DNA from: Sulfurimicrobium sp031426915
GTDB lineage: Bacteria; Pseudomonadota; Gammaproteobacteria; Burkholderiales; Sulfuricellaceae
Length of the DNA stretch: 64,000 nt
Direction: 5' to 3'
Assembly (NCBI GenBank): GCA_031426915.1
Contig: JASJPB010000018.1
Coordinates: forward strand, 1-64,000
Below, piece by piece: positions 43,512 to 53,019 of this stretch; the stretch's first letter is position 1, and the number at the start of each line of letters is the position of its first letter. Under the pieces are notes generated by a model. It saw only the letters and a list, made by a program, of their open reading frames with translations. It was not told where the DNA came from and made no database searches. Position numbers and translations under genes: made by a program.

Positions 43512-44345
43512 ATGCCGATAGCCATGACAAGATTTCAGCGCGGATTTACCCTGGTCGAGACCGTGGTGGCGATTGTCATCACCGGCATTGTTGCGGCCAT
43601 GGTGAGCATGTTCATTCGTACCCCGATCCAGCAATACATGGATGCGGAAGCCCGTGCCGCCATCACCGATGCGGCCGACACCGCCCTGCGCCGCATCGGG
43701 CGCGATTTGCGTCTGGCGCTTCCCAATAGCGTCCGTGTTGATCCTACAAGAAAATATATCGAGTTCCTGCAGACCAGCGGGGGAGGACGTTACCTGGCGG
43801 AGGAGGATAGTGCTGCCGGCAATATCCTGGATTTCATGGATGCCAGCAAGCTGACTTTTGACGTGCTTGGCCCGATACCGACGATTTCCGCCGGCGATTC
43901 GATCGTGGTCTACAACCTCGGCCCCGGAATCAGCCCGGCGGACGCGTATTGTGCTTCAGCCGCAGGCTGCAACAATCGCGCTGTCGTGGATAGCGTCGCC
44001 GCCAAGACTGTGACTTTGTTGTTCAATTCTTTCGGTGCGCAGGCGCCTGCCGAGAAAATGCGCTCTCCCAATCGTCGTTTCCAGGTGGTCACTGGTCCGG
44101 TCAGCTATGGATGCGCCGGAGGCACATTGACGCGTTATTCCGGGTATGCGATTGCAGTCGCTCAATCGACCACGCCAGGGGGAACGGCAGCGGTACTGGC
44201 AACGGGTGTGACGGATTGCTCTTTCTCTTACGCGCCTCTCAACCAACGCAGTGCGCTGGTGGGCTTGTGGATCAAGCTGCAAAACAGCGCGGGCGATGAA
44301 TGGATTACCCTGTTTCATCAGATTCATGTGGATAATTCGCCATGA
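43512..44345 (+). CDS. mshO: MSHA minor prepilin MshO
   Basis: This protein of about 277 residues is a GspJ-like pseudopilin cut at RFQRG|FTLVETVVAIVITG. ADTALRRIGRDLRLALPNSVRV is the J-type helix and strand. ATG 43512 is chosen four bases after the mshD stop, and ATG 43524 is a second candidate; the longer open frame from 43443 overlaps mshD heavily. It overlaps mshP by four bases. Confidence 0.83.
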   Translation: MPIAMTRFQRGFTLVETVVAIVITGIVAAMVSMFIRTPIQQYMDAEARAAITDAADTALRRIGRDLRLALPNSVRVDPTRKYIEFLQTSGGGRYLAEEDSAAGNILDFMDASKLTFDVLGPIPTISAGDSIVVYNLGPGISPADAYCASAAGCNNRAVVDSVAAKTVTLLFNSFGAQAPAEKMRSPNRRFQVVTGPVSYGCAGGTLTRYSGYAIAVAQSTTPGGTAAVLATGVTDCSFSYAPLNQRSALVGLWIKLQNSAGDEWITLFHQIHVDNSP

Positions 44346-44761
44346 ACTCTCACCACCCTCAAGCCCTGTCCGGGTTCGCCCTGGTCAACGCGATTTTCCT
44401 GCTGCTGCTGATGGCTGCGCTGGCCGCGCTGGTGGCCAATTTGGCCACCTCCCAGCATGCCAGTTCGGCCATGGACGTGCAGGGTTCGCGTGCTTACCAG
44501 GCCGCGCGGGCTGGCATCGAGTGGGGAGCGTACAAAATATTGAATCCACCAGCAGCCTGCTTTGCCACTACATCCTTCGTGCCCCCAGCGCCGACATTAT
44601 CTTCGTTTACGGTAACGGTTACCTGCAACACAACTGTAACTTCGGGTGTCACGGTATACAGCATCCAGTCAACAGCCTGTAACGAGCCCAGTGCGGGTAG
44701 TTGTCCGGGTGTGCCTGGCACCGCTCACTACACCGAGCGGCAGATTGAGGTGAGTTTGTAA
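44342..44761 (+). CDS. mshP: MSHA minor prepilin-like protein MshP
   Basis: This 139-residue protein has the site ALSG|FALVNAIFLLLLMAAL. The glutamate normally found at mature position 5 is replaced by asparagine, as in other PilX/GspK-like tip subunits. SRAYQAARAGIEWGAY is the typical MshP/PilX stretch. It lies between mshO and the large mshQ. Confidence 0.83.
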   Translation: MNSHHPQALSGFALVNAIFLLLLMAALAALVANLATSQHASSAMDVQGSRAYQAARAGIEWGAYKILNPPAACFATTSFVPPAPTLSSFTVTVTCNTTVTSGVTVYSIQSTACNEPSAGSCPGVPGTAHYTERQIEVSL

Positions 44762-44912
44762 ATGGCCTGGGCGATTAACTGCAAAGCTGGGGTAGGCGCT
44801 CATGATGCGCCGGCTGGTTTGGCCATTCCAGGGAGTGAAAAATTGAACTGGCCGCAAAATTCGCGAATTCATGAAAAAATCACTGGATTCGCAAAGCTTG
44901 ATGGAGAACGTT

Positions 44913-47900
44913 ATGGGTAACCGTGGTCTGTCCTTTGTGGTCGATGTCGTTCGCCCGGTTATTTTCCGGCTTGTGTGTGTCGTCCTTGGAGCCCTGGCCG
45001 TTGTCGGGAATGCCAGCGCCGCACTGACGATCAATTCCGTCACGCTGAATGGCGGCGCGAGTGTCACCGTGGCACCCGGCGCCACCATTTCTGCGGTCGT
45101 CACAGAGACCAATAATGGAGGCTCGAACTGGCGCTCCATCCGGTTTACGACCAACCCCGCCACAACCACCACCTGCATCAATACGCCAAATCACGACGGT
45201 AACGGGACATACAGCGAGACCTTCAACATCACAGCGCCCGCCGCTGCCGGAACCTATGATGCGATATTCCGCGCTTCCAGTGACAACGCTTGCGGGGGGA
45301 CGACGAGCGCTCTGTTTACGCTGCCAGCCGGCATTGTTGTCGTCCAGCCGCCGCCTTCGGTGATCTCGATCAACCGCTCCACTTTCGACCCGACCGCCGC
45401 GAACACCTCGGTGACATGGGCCGTGACCTTCGATTACAGCGTGACCGGCGTGGATGCTTCGGATTTCGCGCTGGTACAGTCAGGAGGAGTGACAGGCGCA
45501 AGCATTACTTCGGTTACCGGCGGCGGAACGGCCTGGACTGTTACCGCCAATACTGGGACGGGTCCGACGGGTACCTTGCGGCTCGACCTGGTTGACAACG
45601 ATACGATCCTTTCGGGTGGGCTACCCCTGGGAGGCGCTGGGGCGGGTAATGGCAATTTTTCCGGGCAGTCCTATACCCTGGTGCAATCGGTGTGCGCCAC
45701 CACCGCCAGCGTCATCTTCTGCGACGACTTCGAGCGCTCGAACTCGGGAGTAGTGGGCAACGGTTGGACAATTACGCCCGCCAGTGTCACCAATTGCACC
45801 GGGGCCGCCGGCAACACCGGCTGCGCCGGTATCGACCGCGACATTCCGCCTTTCAACAATTACACCGTTCCCCACGCCAATACCACGCGATCTATGTTTA
45901 CGCGCTGGAACATCGTGTCGGTGGACAGCCCGACCATTGACCTGGCAGGCCGTCCAGCGGCCATCCTCAGTTTCTGGATGCGGCGCGGCGGGGATGCGTT
46001 CAGCGAATATCCCGAGGCGGCCGGCGAAAATTATCTGGTGCAATACTGGGACGGCACGGCCTGGCAAATCCTGGCGCAATACCCGTCCGGGGTCATGCAG
46101 GGGCAGGTGTTCACGCCGGTGATTCAATTGCCTCCCGAGGCGCTTCATGCGAATTTCAAACTGCGCTTCTATCAGCCTTCCGGCAGCGGCAAAACCGGCT
46201 CTGGCGGCGCGCCTGGTGTGGTGGGTTACGATTACTGGCACATGGACGACATCGTTATCGTCCAGGCGCCCGCAAGCAGTTACAGCGGCGCGTTCTGCGA
46301 CAATTTCGAAGGGGGTGTGGGGCGCTGGAGTTTCACTGCGGAAGGTGCGCCCGGGGGTTCCAACATCGGCGACGCCAGCCTGGGCACGACCGATTTCCTG
46401 TCGGCGGGCCACGAACTGGATATGCGCTGGGGCTATGTGGTCGCTTCCACGCTGCGCACCGACATGACCGGCGTGACCGGCAATATCGACTATTGGGTCA
46501 AGAGCGGGGGTGGGACCACCAACCGCGCTCCCGATGCGGCAACTGAAAACCTGGTGGTCGAATACTACAATAGCGGCGGCACCTGGACGCAACTGGCGCA
46601 ATACCTGGCCAACGGCAGCACCACCAGCACGATTTACAATGGCAGCCATGTGCTTCCGGCGGATGCCAAACATCCGGGCTTTCGTCTGCGTTTCCGCCAG
46701 TTGGCCGGCAGCGGCTATGATCTGGACTACTGGCACATCGACGACGTCTGCGTCGGAACGATTCTCCCGACCGCCGACCTTGCCCTGGCCATGACTCGTG
46801 GGGCTTCGCTGATACCGGGCACCAATATTCCTTATACGCTCACTGTGACCAACAACGGTCCGGGAACCCTGAACGGTTCTCTCGAAATCGTCGATACCCT
46901 GCCGGCGAGCCTGAGCTATTTTTCCGCATCCGGCAGCGGATGGTCGTGCAGCGTGAATGCGCAGATCGTCACCTGCACCTGGAGCGGCACGCTCGCCAGC
47001 GGCGCTTCTGCGCCCGCGTTGACGCTGACGGCTGGTTTATCCCTCACTGCCTCAGGAACGATCACCAATACTGCAACGGTGACTGGAACAGTGATCGACA
47101 ATACCCCCGCCAACAATACTGCTACCGAGAGCGGCAACGTTATCGTTGCAACTCTGATCGCCCAGTACCACCTTGAGGAGGCGATCTGGAACGGTACGTC
47201 AGGCGAGGTGAAAGATACGGCAGGCTACGCCGGCGGACCGTTCAACGGCAGCTCGATCGGCAGCGCGTTCCCCGCGCCGGCGCTGTCGAGCCCGGCGCGT
47301 TCCGGCAATCCCGGCACTTGCGGCTATGCCGGCATGCCCGGCCCCACAGCCAATGGCGGCGCCTTCACCATCACCGGCCTGCCCGTTTCCACCAGTGCCG
47401 GAGCCAAGACCAGCGTCGCCTTCTGGATGTACTGGGACGGCACGGACAGCGTCATGCCCATTGGCTGGGCGCAGCATGACCTTTGGCTGCAAGGGGGCTC
47501 GTTCGGTTTTAACACGGCCAACAGCGACATTTACGGTGTCTCCTCGGCAACCCTGGCCAATGGCTGGCATCATGTGGTGGCCGTGTTCACCAATGGCAGC
47601 GTGGCATCCAACCAGCTTTACATCGATGGTGCCTTGCAGGCCCTCAGTCAGCGCCAAGGTACACCCAACCTCGCCAGTGCCACCGTTGGTGCCACCTTGC
47701 GGGTGGGCGGATGGACGCAGGATAGCGGTTACCGCTTCGCGGGGCGCATTGACGAGGTGCATGTATACAAGGATGCGCTGGTCCAGGCGGATGTGACGGC
47801 GCTTTACAATGCGACCCATGTCTGCACGGCGGCGGTTGACCATTACGAGCTGTCCTTGCCGACTAGCGGTATCGCCTGTCTCGCGGCCACGGCCACGGTT

Positions 47901-50249
47901 ACCGCCTGCGCCAACAGCAGCAGTCCATGTACCAACCCATCCGCCGTGGTCAACGGCCAGACCGCCACTCTGGCGACGAATGGCGGAGCCCTGGGCTCTT
48001 CCACGGTGACTTTCAACGCTTCCGGAGTGGGCAGCACCACGCTCAGCTATCCGTCCCTGACCGTGGATGGCACGGCGGTGACGGTGACTCTCTCCGGTGA
48101 GCTGGTGGCCGCCATCAATCCGCGCAAATGTTGTCCGGATGGTGCAAGCTGTGTGGTGGCCAACAGCTGCTCGATCACTTTCAACACTGCGGGATTCATT
48201 TTCGCGGACACCGCCGATAGCACAGCGGCGTGGACTGTTCCGACCCAGGTGGCCGGCACCTCCAGCGGTACCCACTATCTGCGCTCGGTGCAGACCAACA
48301 CCTTCACCAAGAAGTGTGAGAGCGGCCTGACCGGCGCCAATGTCCCGGTCAATTTCGCCTATCGCTGCGTCGATCCGGCCACCTGTTATTCGAGCAACCT
48401 GATGAGCGTGAACGGGGGAACCGCCACCACCATCACGCGTAACGACAACAGCGTACTGGATGCCGCGCTCAGCTACCTGCCGGTCAACATGAATTTCGAC
48501 GCCAACGGCAACGCGCCTTTCACCTTCGTTTACAGTGATGTGGGACGGGTCAAGCTGTATGCCAGGAAAACGCTCACCGCCGATGCAACCAAGACGCCAC
48601 CGGTGACGGCGCACACGCTCAGCGGGAATTCCAATGCCTTTGTGGTCAAGCCAGACCATTTCGTCCTGTCCAATATCCAGCAGACGGCGGTGCCGAATCT
48701 GGCGAATCCCGGAGCGAGCGACGCCACGGGCACGAAATTCGTGAAAGCGGGCGAGGCGTTCTCCGCCACCGTCGCCGCCGTGACCTCGACCGGGAGCACA
48801 GCGTACAGCTACGGTCGTGAAACCACGGCAGAAGGCGTGAAGCTGACTTCCGCGCTGGTGACTGGCCTGGGGCTGACCAATAATCCGGTGCTGAGCAACA
48901 ATACCGTTTTCGGCGCCTTTACCAATGGCGTGGCGATGGGGACGACGTTTGCATGGAACGAGGTCGGCATCATCACGCTGACACCGAGCGTGGCTGATGC
49001 CGATTACCTGGGTGTGGGCGAGGTGACGGGTACGACCAGCGGCAATGTTGGACGTTTCTATGCGGCACAGTTCGCGCTGACCAATGGCGCGCTCGGGAAT
49101 CGCGCCGATCTGGGGAAAACAGGCTCAATTTCAATTATCGCGCCCTCTACGCTGACACTTGCCGCCGCTGCGGGCGTTCAGGCCGGTGACGAGCTCAAGA
49201 TTGTCGGCGCCGGGGCGGGGGGGTCGACGTTGTCGACGACAGCGGCCGCGGTCAGTGCCGACGGGCTGACTGTCACGCTGGCTGCGCCTGCATCCGCGGC
49301 AGTGGCCAACACTCCTGTTTATATGGGCAAGTTCACTTATATCGGCGAGCCCCTGCATGCCTTGTTCACCCTGACCGCCAAGGCGGTGGATGGAACGACG
49401 ACGCTGCAAAACTATAACTGGTCGGCAACGGCGGCGAATCAGTTCGCCAAGCTGGATCCGACAGCGGCTGTTACGGTGGGGACGGGAGGGCCACTCGCAC
49501 TGGGTGCGGTCAATAGCGCCGCGACCCGGACTCCGTTCCAGCCCTGTCCTGCGACGCCCGCGCACCCATGCCTGATACCTACGCAGGCCACGGCGGGGAC
49601 TTTCGCGGCCGGCGTGGCGAATATCACCGTTCCCTTTACGCTTTATCGAGGCACTACAGCTGTCGGCCCTTATGCCTTGCTGGATGTGGGCGTGGCGCCG
49701 CAGGATAGCGATGGGGCGATTTTGCCGGCCTATGATCTGGATACCGTGAACGTGGTGGCGGGCACCAACAATCACGCCAAGGTAGGTAGCAGCACCGAAG
49801 CGCGTTTCGGCCGCCTGACCCTGTCCAATGCCTATGGGTCCGAACTGCTTAAGCTGCCTGTTCCGCTGGAAGTGCAATACCGGAATGGCTCGTACTGGTT
49901 GCCCAATACTGACGACCATGCGACCAGCATCGTCCCTGGCAATATCAAGTTAAGCAACGCGAGCGTAACCATTGATTGTGTCACCTCTTCTGATTGTGTT
50001 ACTCCCAAGGGCACCACGACTAATGGCAAGTGGAAAGTGGTGCTGAACAAACCCTCTGTGGCGGCCAACACTTTCATATGCGTTGATCTGGATAACGCAG
50101 TGCAGCGAGACGCGACTTGCCTGGCAACAACAACCCCCTTGTTCATGCCATATCTGCAGACAGGAACCGCTTATGACAAAGATCCGGCATCGCGCGCCAC
50201 TTTCGGTATTTACAAAAGCCGGTTTATTTATTTGCGGGAAATGTATTGA
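44913..50249 (+). CDS. mshQ: Giant MshQ-like surface protein
   Basis: This protein of about 1778 residues is the MSHA cluster's secreted giant. A signal segment (VCVVLGALAVVGNASA) is followed by Ig-like beta domains, two tandem copies of a module that begins FCDDFE or FCDNFE and ends near DYWHMDDI/DYWHIDDV (about 45.71-46.26 and 46.29-46.76 kb), a DUF11 repeat (about 46.78-47.13 kb), a LamG-like lectin domain (about 47.16-47.81 kb), and the cysteine-containing DUF6701 C-terminal region typical of MshQ. ATG 44913 has GGAG six bases upstream; ATG 44871 has none. It may form an adhesive tip, which is inference. Confidence 0.87.
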   Translation: MGNRGLSFVVDVVRPVIFRLVCVVLGALAVVGNASAALTINSVTLNGGASVTVAPGATISAVVTETNNGGSNWRSIRFTTNPATTTTCINTPNHDGNGTYSETFNITAPAAAGTYDAIFRASSDNACGGTTSALFTLPAGIVVVQPPPSVISINRSTFDPTAANTSVTWAVTFDYSVTGVDASDFALVQSGGVTGASITSVTGGGTAWTVTANTGTGPTGTLRLDLVDNDTILSGGLPLGGAGAGNGNFSGQSYTLVQSVCATTASVIFCDDFERSNSGVVGNGWTITPASVTNCTGAAGNTGCAGIDRDIPPFNNYTVPHANTTRSMFTRWNIVSVDSPTIDLAGRPAAILSFWMRRGGDAFSEYPEAAGENYLVQYWDGTAWQILAQYPSGVMQGQVFTPVIQLPPEALHANFKLRFYQPSGSGKTGSGGAPGVVGYDYWHMDDIVIVQAPASSYSGAFCDNFEGGVGRWSFTAEGAPGGSNIGDASLGTTDFLSAGHELDMRWGYVVASTLRTDMTGVTGNIDYWVKSGGGTTNRAPDAATENLVVEYYNSGGTWTQLAQYLANGSTTSTIYNGSHVLPADAKHPGFRLRFRQLAGSGYDLDYWHIDDVCVGTILPTADLALAMTRGASLIPGTNIPYTLTVTNNGPGTLNGSLEIVDTLPASLSYFSASGSGWSCSVNAQIVTCTWSGTLASGASAPALTLTAGLSLTASGTITNTATVTGTVIDNTPANNTATESGNVIVATLIAQYHLEEAIWNGTSGEVKDTAGYAGGPFNGSSIGSAFPAPALSSPARSGNPGTCGYAGMPGPTANGGAFTITGLPVSTSAGAKTSVAFWMYWDGTDSVMPIGWAQHDLWLQGGSFGFNTANSDIYGVSSATLANGWHHVVAVFTNGSVASNQLYIDGALQALSQRQGTPNLASATVGATLRVGGWTQDSGYRFAGRIDEVHVYKDALVQADVTALYNATHVCTAAVDHYELSLPTSGIACLAATATVTACANSSSPCTNPSAVVNGQTATLATNGGALGSSTVTFNASGVGSTTLSYPSLTVDGTAVTVTLSGELVAAINPRKCCPDGASCVVANSCSITFNTAGFIFADTADSTAAWTVPTQVAGTSSGTHYLRSVQTNTFTKKCESGLTGANVPVNFAYRCVDPATCYSSNLMSVNGGTATTITRNDNSVLDAALSYLPVNMNFDANGNAPFTFVYSDVGRVKLYARKTLTADATKTPPVTAHTLSGNSNAFVVKPDHFVLSNIQQTAVPNLANPGASDATGTKFVKAGEAFSATVAAVTSTGSTAYSYGRETTAEGVKLTSALVTGLGLTNNPVLSNNTVFGAFTNGVAMGTTFAWNEVGIITLTPSVADADYLGVGEVTGTTSGNVGRFYAAQFALTNGALGNRADLGKTGSISIIAPSTLTLAAAAGVQAGDELKIVGAGAGGSTLSTTAAAVSADGLTVTLAAPASAAVANTPVYMGKFTYIGEPLHALFTLTAKAVDGTTTLQNYNWSATAANQFAKLDPTAAVTVGTGGPLALGAVNSAATRTPFQPCPATPAHPCLIPTQATAGTFAAGVANITVPFTLYRGTTAVGPYALLDVGVAPQDSDGAILPAYDLDTVNVVAGTNNHAKVGSSTEARFGRLTLSNAYGSELLKLPVPLEVQYRNGSYWLPNTDDHATSIVPGNIKLSNASVTIDCVTSSDCVTPKGTTTNGKWKVVLNKPSVAANTFICVDLDNAVQRDATCLATTTPLFMPYLQTGTAYDKDPASRATFGIYKSRFIYLREMY

Positions 50250-50275
50250 GCCCAGTGTTGCTGTTGGAAAATCAA

Positions 50276-50304
50276 TTGACAACAATGAGTTATTCATTTA
50301 ACTT
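50276..50304 (+). promoter_or_regulatory. Possible promoter before mshI
   Basis: A perfect -35 TTGACA (50276-50281) is followed after 17 bases by TAACTT, a poor -10. It lies in the 82-base gap after mshQ and could drive mshI-N separately. Confidence 0.3.
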
Positions 50305-50307
50305 CAA

Positions 50308-50325
50308 GCCAATTATTTAATTGGC
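50308..50325. promoter_or_regulatory. Perfect 18-base palindrome before mshI
   Basis: GCCAATTATTTAATTGGC is a perfect dyad (eight-base arms, two-base centre) ending six bases before the mshI ATG. As RNA it would form a hairpin beside the ribosome binding site; as DNA it could be an operator. No T-run follows. Confidence 0.55.
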
Positions 50326-50331
50326 AGGTTT

Positions 50332-51273
50332 ATGCCCTTTTTTGCCACAAAAAAACGCGAGCCCGGCTGGATGGCCATGCAGTTCACCCCCGATGGGGTG
50401 TGCTTGGCTCATGTGCGCCGGGTGACAGACAGCAAGCCGCTGGTTACGTTCTGTGTCGTTTCAAACGCCAATGCCGCTGAAAAGTCGGCGCTGGAGAAAC
50501 TTGGCAAGGAAAGCCATCTCAACCGCTACCACTGTAGCTTCCTGCTGAATTCCGGCGAGTACCAGATGTTGACGGTGGAAGCGCCCAATGTTCCCGCCAA
50601 TGAACTCAGAACGGCGGTGCGCTGGCGCATGAAGGACATGCTGGATTTCTCGGCGGACGATGCCACGATTGATGTTTTGGACGTGCCGGCCGACAAGAAT
50701 GCGGCCAATCGCGGCCGCTCCCTGTTCGCGGTAGCGGCGCGCAACGCGGTGATCCGCACGCGCATGGCGGATTTCGACGCCGCCAAGCTCCCGGTCAGCG
50801 TGATCGACATCCCGGAACTCGCGCAGCGCAATATCGCCGCGCAACTGGAAGAGGGGGGGCGTGGACTGGCATTGTTGTCCTTTGCCGAGGAAGGGGGTTT
50901 GCTGACCTTTACCTATGGCGGAGAACTTTACTCTTCGCGCCATATTGAAATCCCCCTGTCCCAGTTGGTCCTGGCCGACAGTGAACAAAGGCAGCGTCAC
51001 TTTGACCGCATTACGCTGGAGTTGCAACGCTCCTTCGACCACTTCGAACGCCAGTTCAGTTTTATCACCCTGAGCAAGCTGCTGCTTGCGCCGTTGCCGC
51101 CGGAAGTCAACCTGGAAGCCTATCTGGCGACGAATCTCTATGTGCCGGTGGCAACAATGAATCTGGACGATGTGTTCGATTTTTCGGCAGTTTCGGGCGT
51201 TGGACCGATACAGCGGATGCAGTGTTTTCTGGCTTTGGGCGCTGCGCTACGGCAGGAGGATTCGGTTCCGTGA
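50332..51273 (+). CDS. mshI: MSHA biogenesis protein MshI (PilM-like)
   Basis: This 313-residue cytoplasmic protein has an actin-like PilM fold. NVPANELRTAVRWRMKDMLDF is the MshI signature, followed by FAVAARNAVIRTRM and DIPELAQRNIA. It would link the ATPase to the inner-membrane PilN/PilO-like proteins encoded next. It overlaps the following gene by four bases. mshI is first in the Vibrio assembly operon but here follows mshQ. Confidence 0.88.
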   Translation: MPFFATKKREPGWMAMQFTPDGVCLAHVRRVTDSKPLVTFCVVSNANAAEKSALEKLGKESHLNRYHCSFLLNSGEYQMLTVEAPNVPANELRTAVRWRMKDMLDFSADDATIDVLDVPADKNAANRGRSLFAVAARNAVIRTRMADFDAAKLPVSVIDIPELAQRNIAAQLEEGGRGLALLSFAEEGGLLTFTYGGELYSSRHIEIPLSQLVLADSEQRQRHFDRITLELQRSFDHFERQFSFITLSKLLLAPLPPEVNLEAYLATNLYVPVATMNLDDVFDFSAVSGVGPIQRMQCFLALGAALRQEDSVP

Positions 51274-51923
51274 GTCAACAGATCAATCTTTTCAACCCGG
51301 ATTTCCGCAAGAAGCGCGAACTTTTCGGCGCCCTGATGCTGGTGCAGGCTGTGGCTGTATTGCTGGTGCTTATGGTCGGGCTATACGGTTACCAGTTCCG
51401 TCAGGTACAGGGGTTGAATAAAACGATCAAGGATGGCGCCGCCCAACTTGACCAGGAGCGAGCCCGGTACACCAAAGTTGTGGTTGAATATGCGCTGCGA
51501 CCGAAGGACCCTGCGCTGGAAAAGAAGGCGGAGCAGCTGGAACGGCAACTCAAGGGAGATGAAGCCGTTTTGGGCGTGTTGCAGGGTGGCAGTCTGGGGA
51601 ATACCCAGGGATATTCCGCCTACATGCGGGCTTTTGCGCGCCAGATCGTGAGTGGATTGTGGCTGACTGGTTTTAGTATCCAGGGGGCGGGTAACAATAT
51701 GGCTATTGGCGGGCGTGCTTTGCGAGCGGAGTTGGTGCCCGCTTACATCCAGCGCCTGAATCAGGAAGCGGCGACTCAGGGGCGTACTTTCTCCGCGCTG
51801 GAAATGCAGCAGCCGAAGGCAGACCCCGCAAGCAAGGACTCACCCACGGGCGCCAAGGTAGTGCCGGTGGCGAATTATCTTGAATTCAATCTCTATTCCA
51901 GCGTTGCGGAGATGGCCAAGTGA
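51270..51923 (+). CDS. PilN-like MSHA assembly protein
   Basis: This protein of about 217 residues has a short N-terminal segment (QQINLFNPDFRKKRELF), one membrane helix (ALMLVQAVAVLLVLMVGLYG), a coiled-coil and a periplasmic domain. SQQINLFNP is typical of PilN-like partners of MshI. GTG 51270 is chosen because GGCAGGAGGA lies upstream at the right distance and the stop of mshI is overlapped. In some genomes this part is annotated with MshI. Confidence 0.83.
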   Translation: MSQQINLFNPDFRKKRELFGALMLVQAVAVLLVLMVGLYGYQFRQVQGLNKTIKDGAAQLDQERARYTKVVVEYALRPKDPALEKKAEQLERQLKGDEAVLGVLQGGSLGNTQGYSAYMRAFARQIVSGLWLTGFSIQGAGNNMAIGGRALRAELVPAYIQRLNQEAATQGRTFSALEMQQPKADPASKDSPTGAKVVPVANYLEFNLYSSVAEMAK

Positions 51924-52621
51924 AGAAATACTGGCAGCTTTTCGCCGTAAAAATCGACTCCCGCAATCAGCGCGAACGGACGCTCATCTTTGTCATGGCG
52001 CTGGTGGTGGTAGCGAGCATGCTCAATGCGCTGTTGATCGATCCCTTGCTGGCCAGGAAGAAGCGCCTGACGCAGGAGGTGGGGCTTCAGGAGACACAGT
52101 TACAGGAGGTGCGCGGCCAAATCCAGGCGATCGTAACTAGCGGTCGTTCCGACCCGGATGCGCCCGCCCGGGCCAGGCTGGCAGCGCTGGAGCAAAAAAA
52201 GGCACAGACCGATGCCACTCTGCAGAGTGTGCAGCAAAGTCTGGTGGCGCCCGACAGCATGGCGCACCTGCTGGAAGATGTTTTGTCCCAGAATCGTAAT
52301 TTGAAACTGGTTGCGTTAAAAACCCTGCCGATCAGCGGGGTGCTCGATGCCCCGGATAGCAAGCCGGTGGCGGGTCAGCCCGCCGGCACAAAGCCCGAGG
52401 AACAGGCGAAGCCTGTCGGGCCGTCCATTTACAAGCATGGGGTGGAAATTACCGTGGCTGGTAGTTATGCCGACCTGACGCAATATCTGGATGCACTGGA
52501 AAAACTGTCGTGGCAAATGTACTGGGGTAAAGCCGAAATGCGGGTGGAAGAATACCCGCGCGTTACTTTGACGATTACGTTATATACGCTGAGCATGGAA
52601 AAGACATGGTTAAGCGTTTAG
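51920..52621 (+). CDS. mshJ: MSHA biogenesis protein MshJ (PilO-like)
   Basis: This 233-residue protein has one membrane helix (LIFVMALVVVASMLNALLI), a coiled-coil to about residue 110, and a PilO-like periplasmic ferredoxin-type domain (YKHGVEITVAGSYADLTQYL, DALEKL). It starts with GTG overlapping the previous stop by four bases. It would dimerise with the PilN-like protein to form the alignment complex. Confidence 0.86.
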   Translation: MKKYWQLFAVKIDSRNQRERTLIFVMALVVVASMLNALLIDPLLARKKRLTQEVGLQETQLQEVRGQIQAIVTSGRSDPDAPARARLAALEQKKAQTDATLQSVQQSLVAPDSMAHLLEDVLSQNRNLKLVALKTLPISGVLDAPDSKPVAGQPAGTKPEEQAKPVGPSIYKHGVEITVAGSYADLTQYLDALEKLSWQMYWGKAEMRVEEYPRVTLTITLYTLSMEKTWLSV

Positions 52622-53019
52622 GCATTCTCATGCTTGCCCTGTTAGGATGTGCCGTATCGCTTGGGCGGGCAGAGGAAACCTTGCCCGATCCTACCCGCCC
52701 AGCGCCGGAGGCAAGCATTGCGGTCGGGGTTCCAGCCGCATCGGGGCCGGTATTGCAGTCGGTGATGATAAGGCCGGGTCACAGGACGGCGGTGATTGGA
52801 GGCCAGTTGCTGACGGAGGGCGATCTTTTCGGCGATGCCCGGTTGGTTAAAATATCCGAGAGCGAAGTCGAATTGTCGGGCCCTGGCGGGGCGCAGACGT
52901 TGAAACTGTTTCCTGGCGTGGAAAAGACATCACGGGTGCCACAGACCGTTGTACCCGAGGCCGCGCCGAAGCGCGGCAATGAGAAAAAAAATCGCAATAC
53001 AGAGCGGAAAGCACCATGA
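52606..53019 (+). CDS. mshK: MSHA biogenesis protein MshK-like
   Basis: This 137-residue periplasmic protein has a signal peptide (ILMLALLGCAVSLGRAEE) and a PilP-like sequence, LPDPTRPAP, then LQSVMIRPGHRTAVIGGQLLTEGD. The tail is lysine- and arginine-rich. It overlaps mshJ by 16 bases and mshL by four. It probably connects the inner-membrane complex to the secretin. Confidence 0.82.
   Translation: MVKRLGILMLALLGCAVSLGRAEETLPDPTRPAPEASIAVGVPAASGPVLQSVMIRPGHRTAVIGGQLLTEGDLFGDARLVKISESEVELSGPGGAQTLKLFPGVEKTSRVPQTVVPEAAPKRGNEKKNRNTERKAP

Noticed and set aside
44871..44912. Upstream ATG as the mshQ start
   Set aside because: No ribosome binding site is seen before it, while the ATG at 44913 has GGAG six bases upstream and leads directly into the signal segment.
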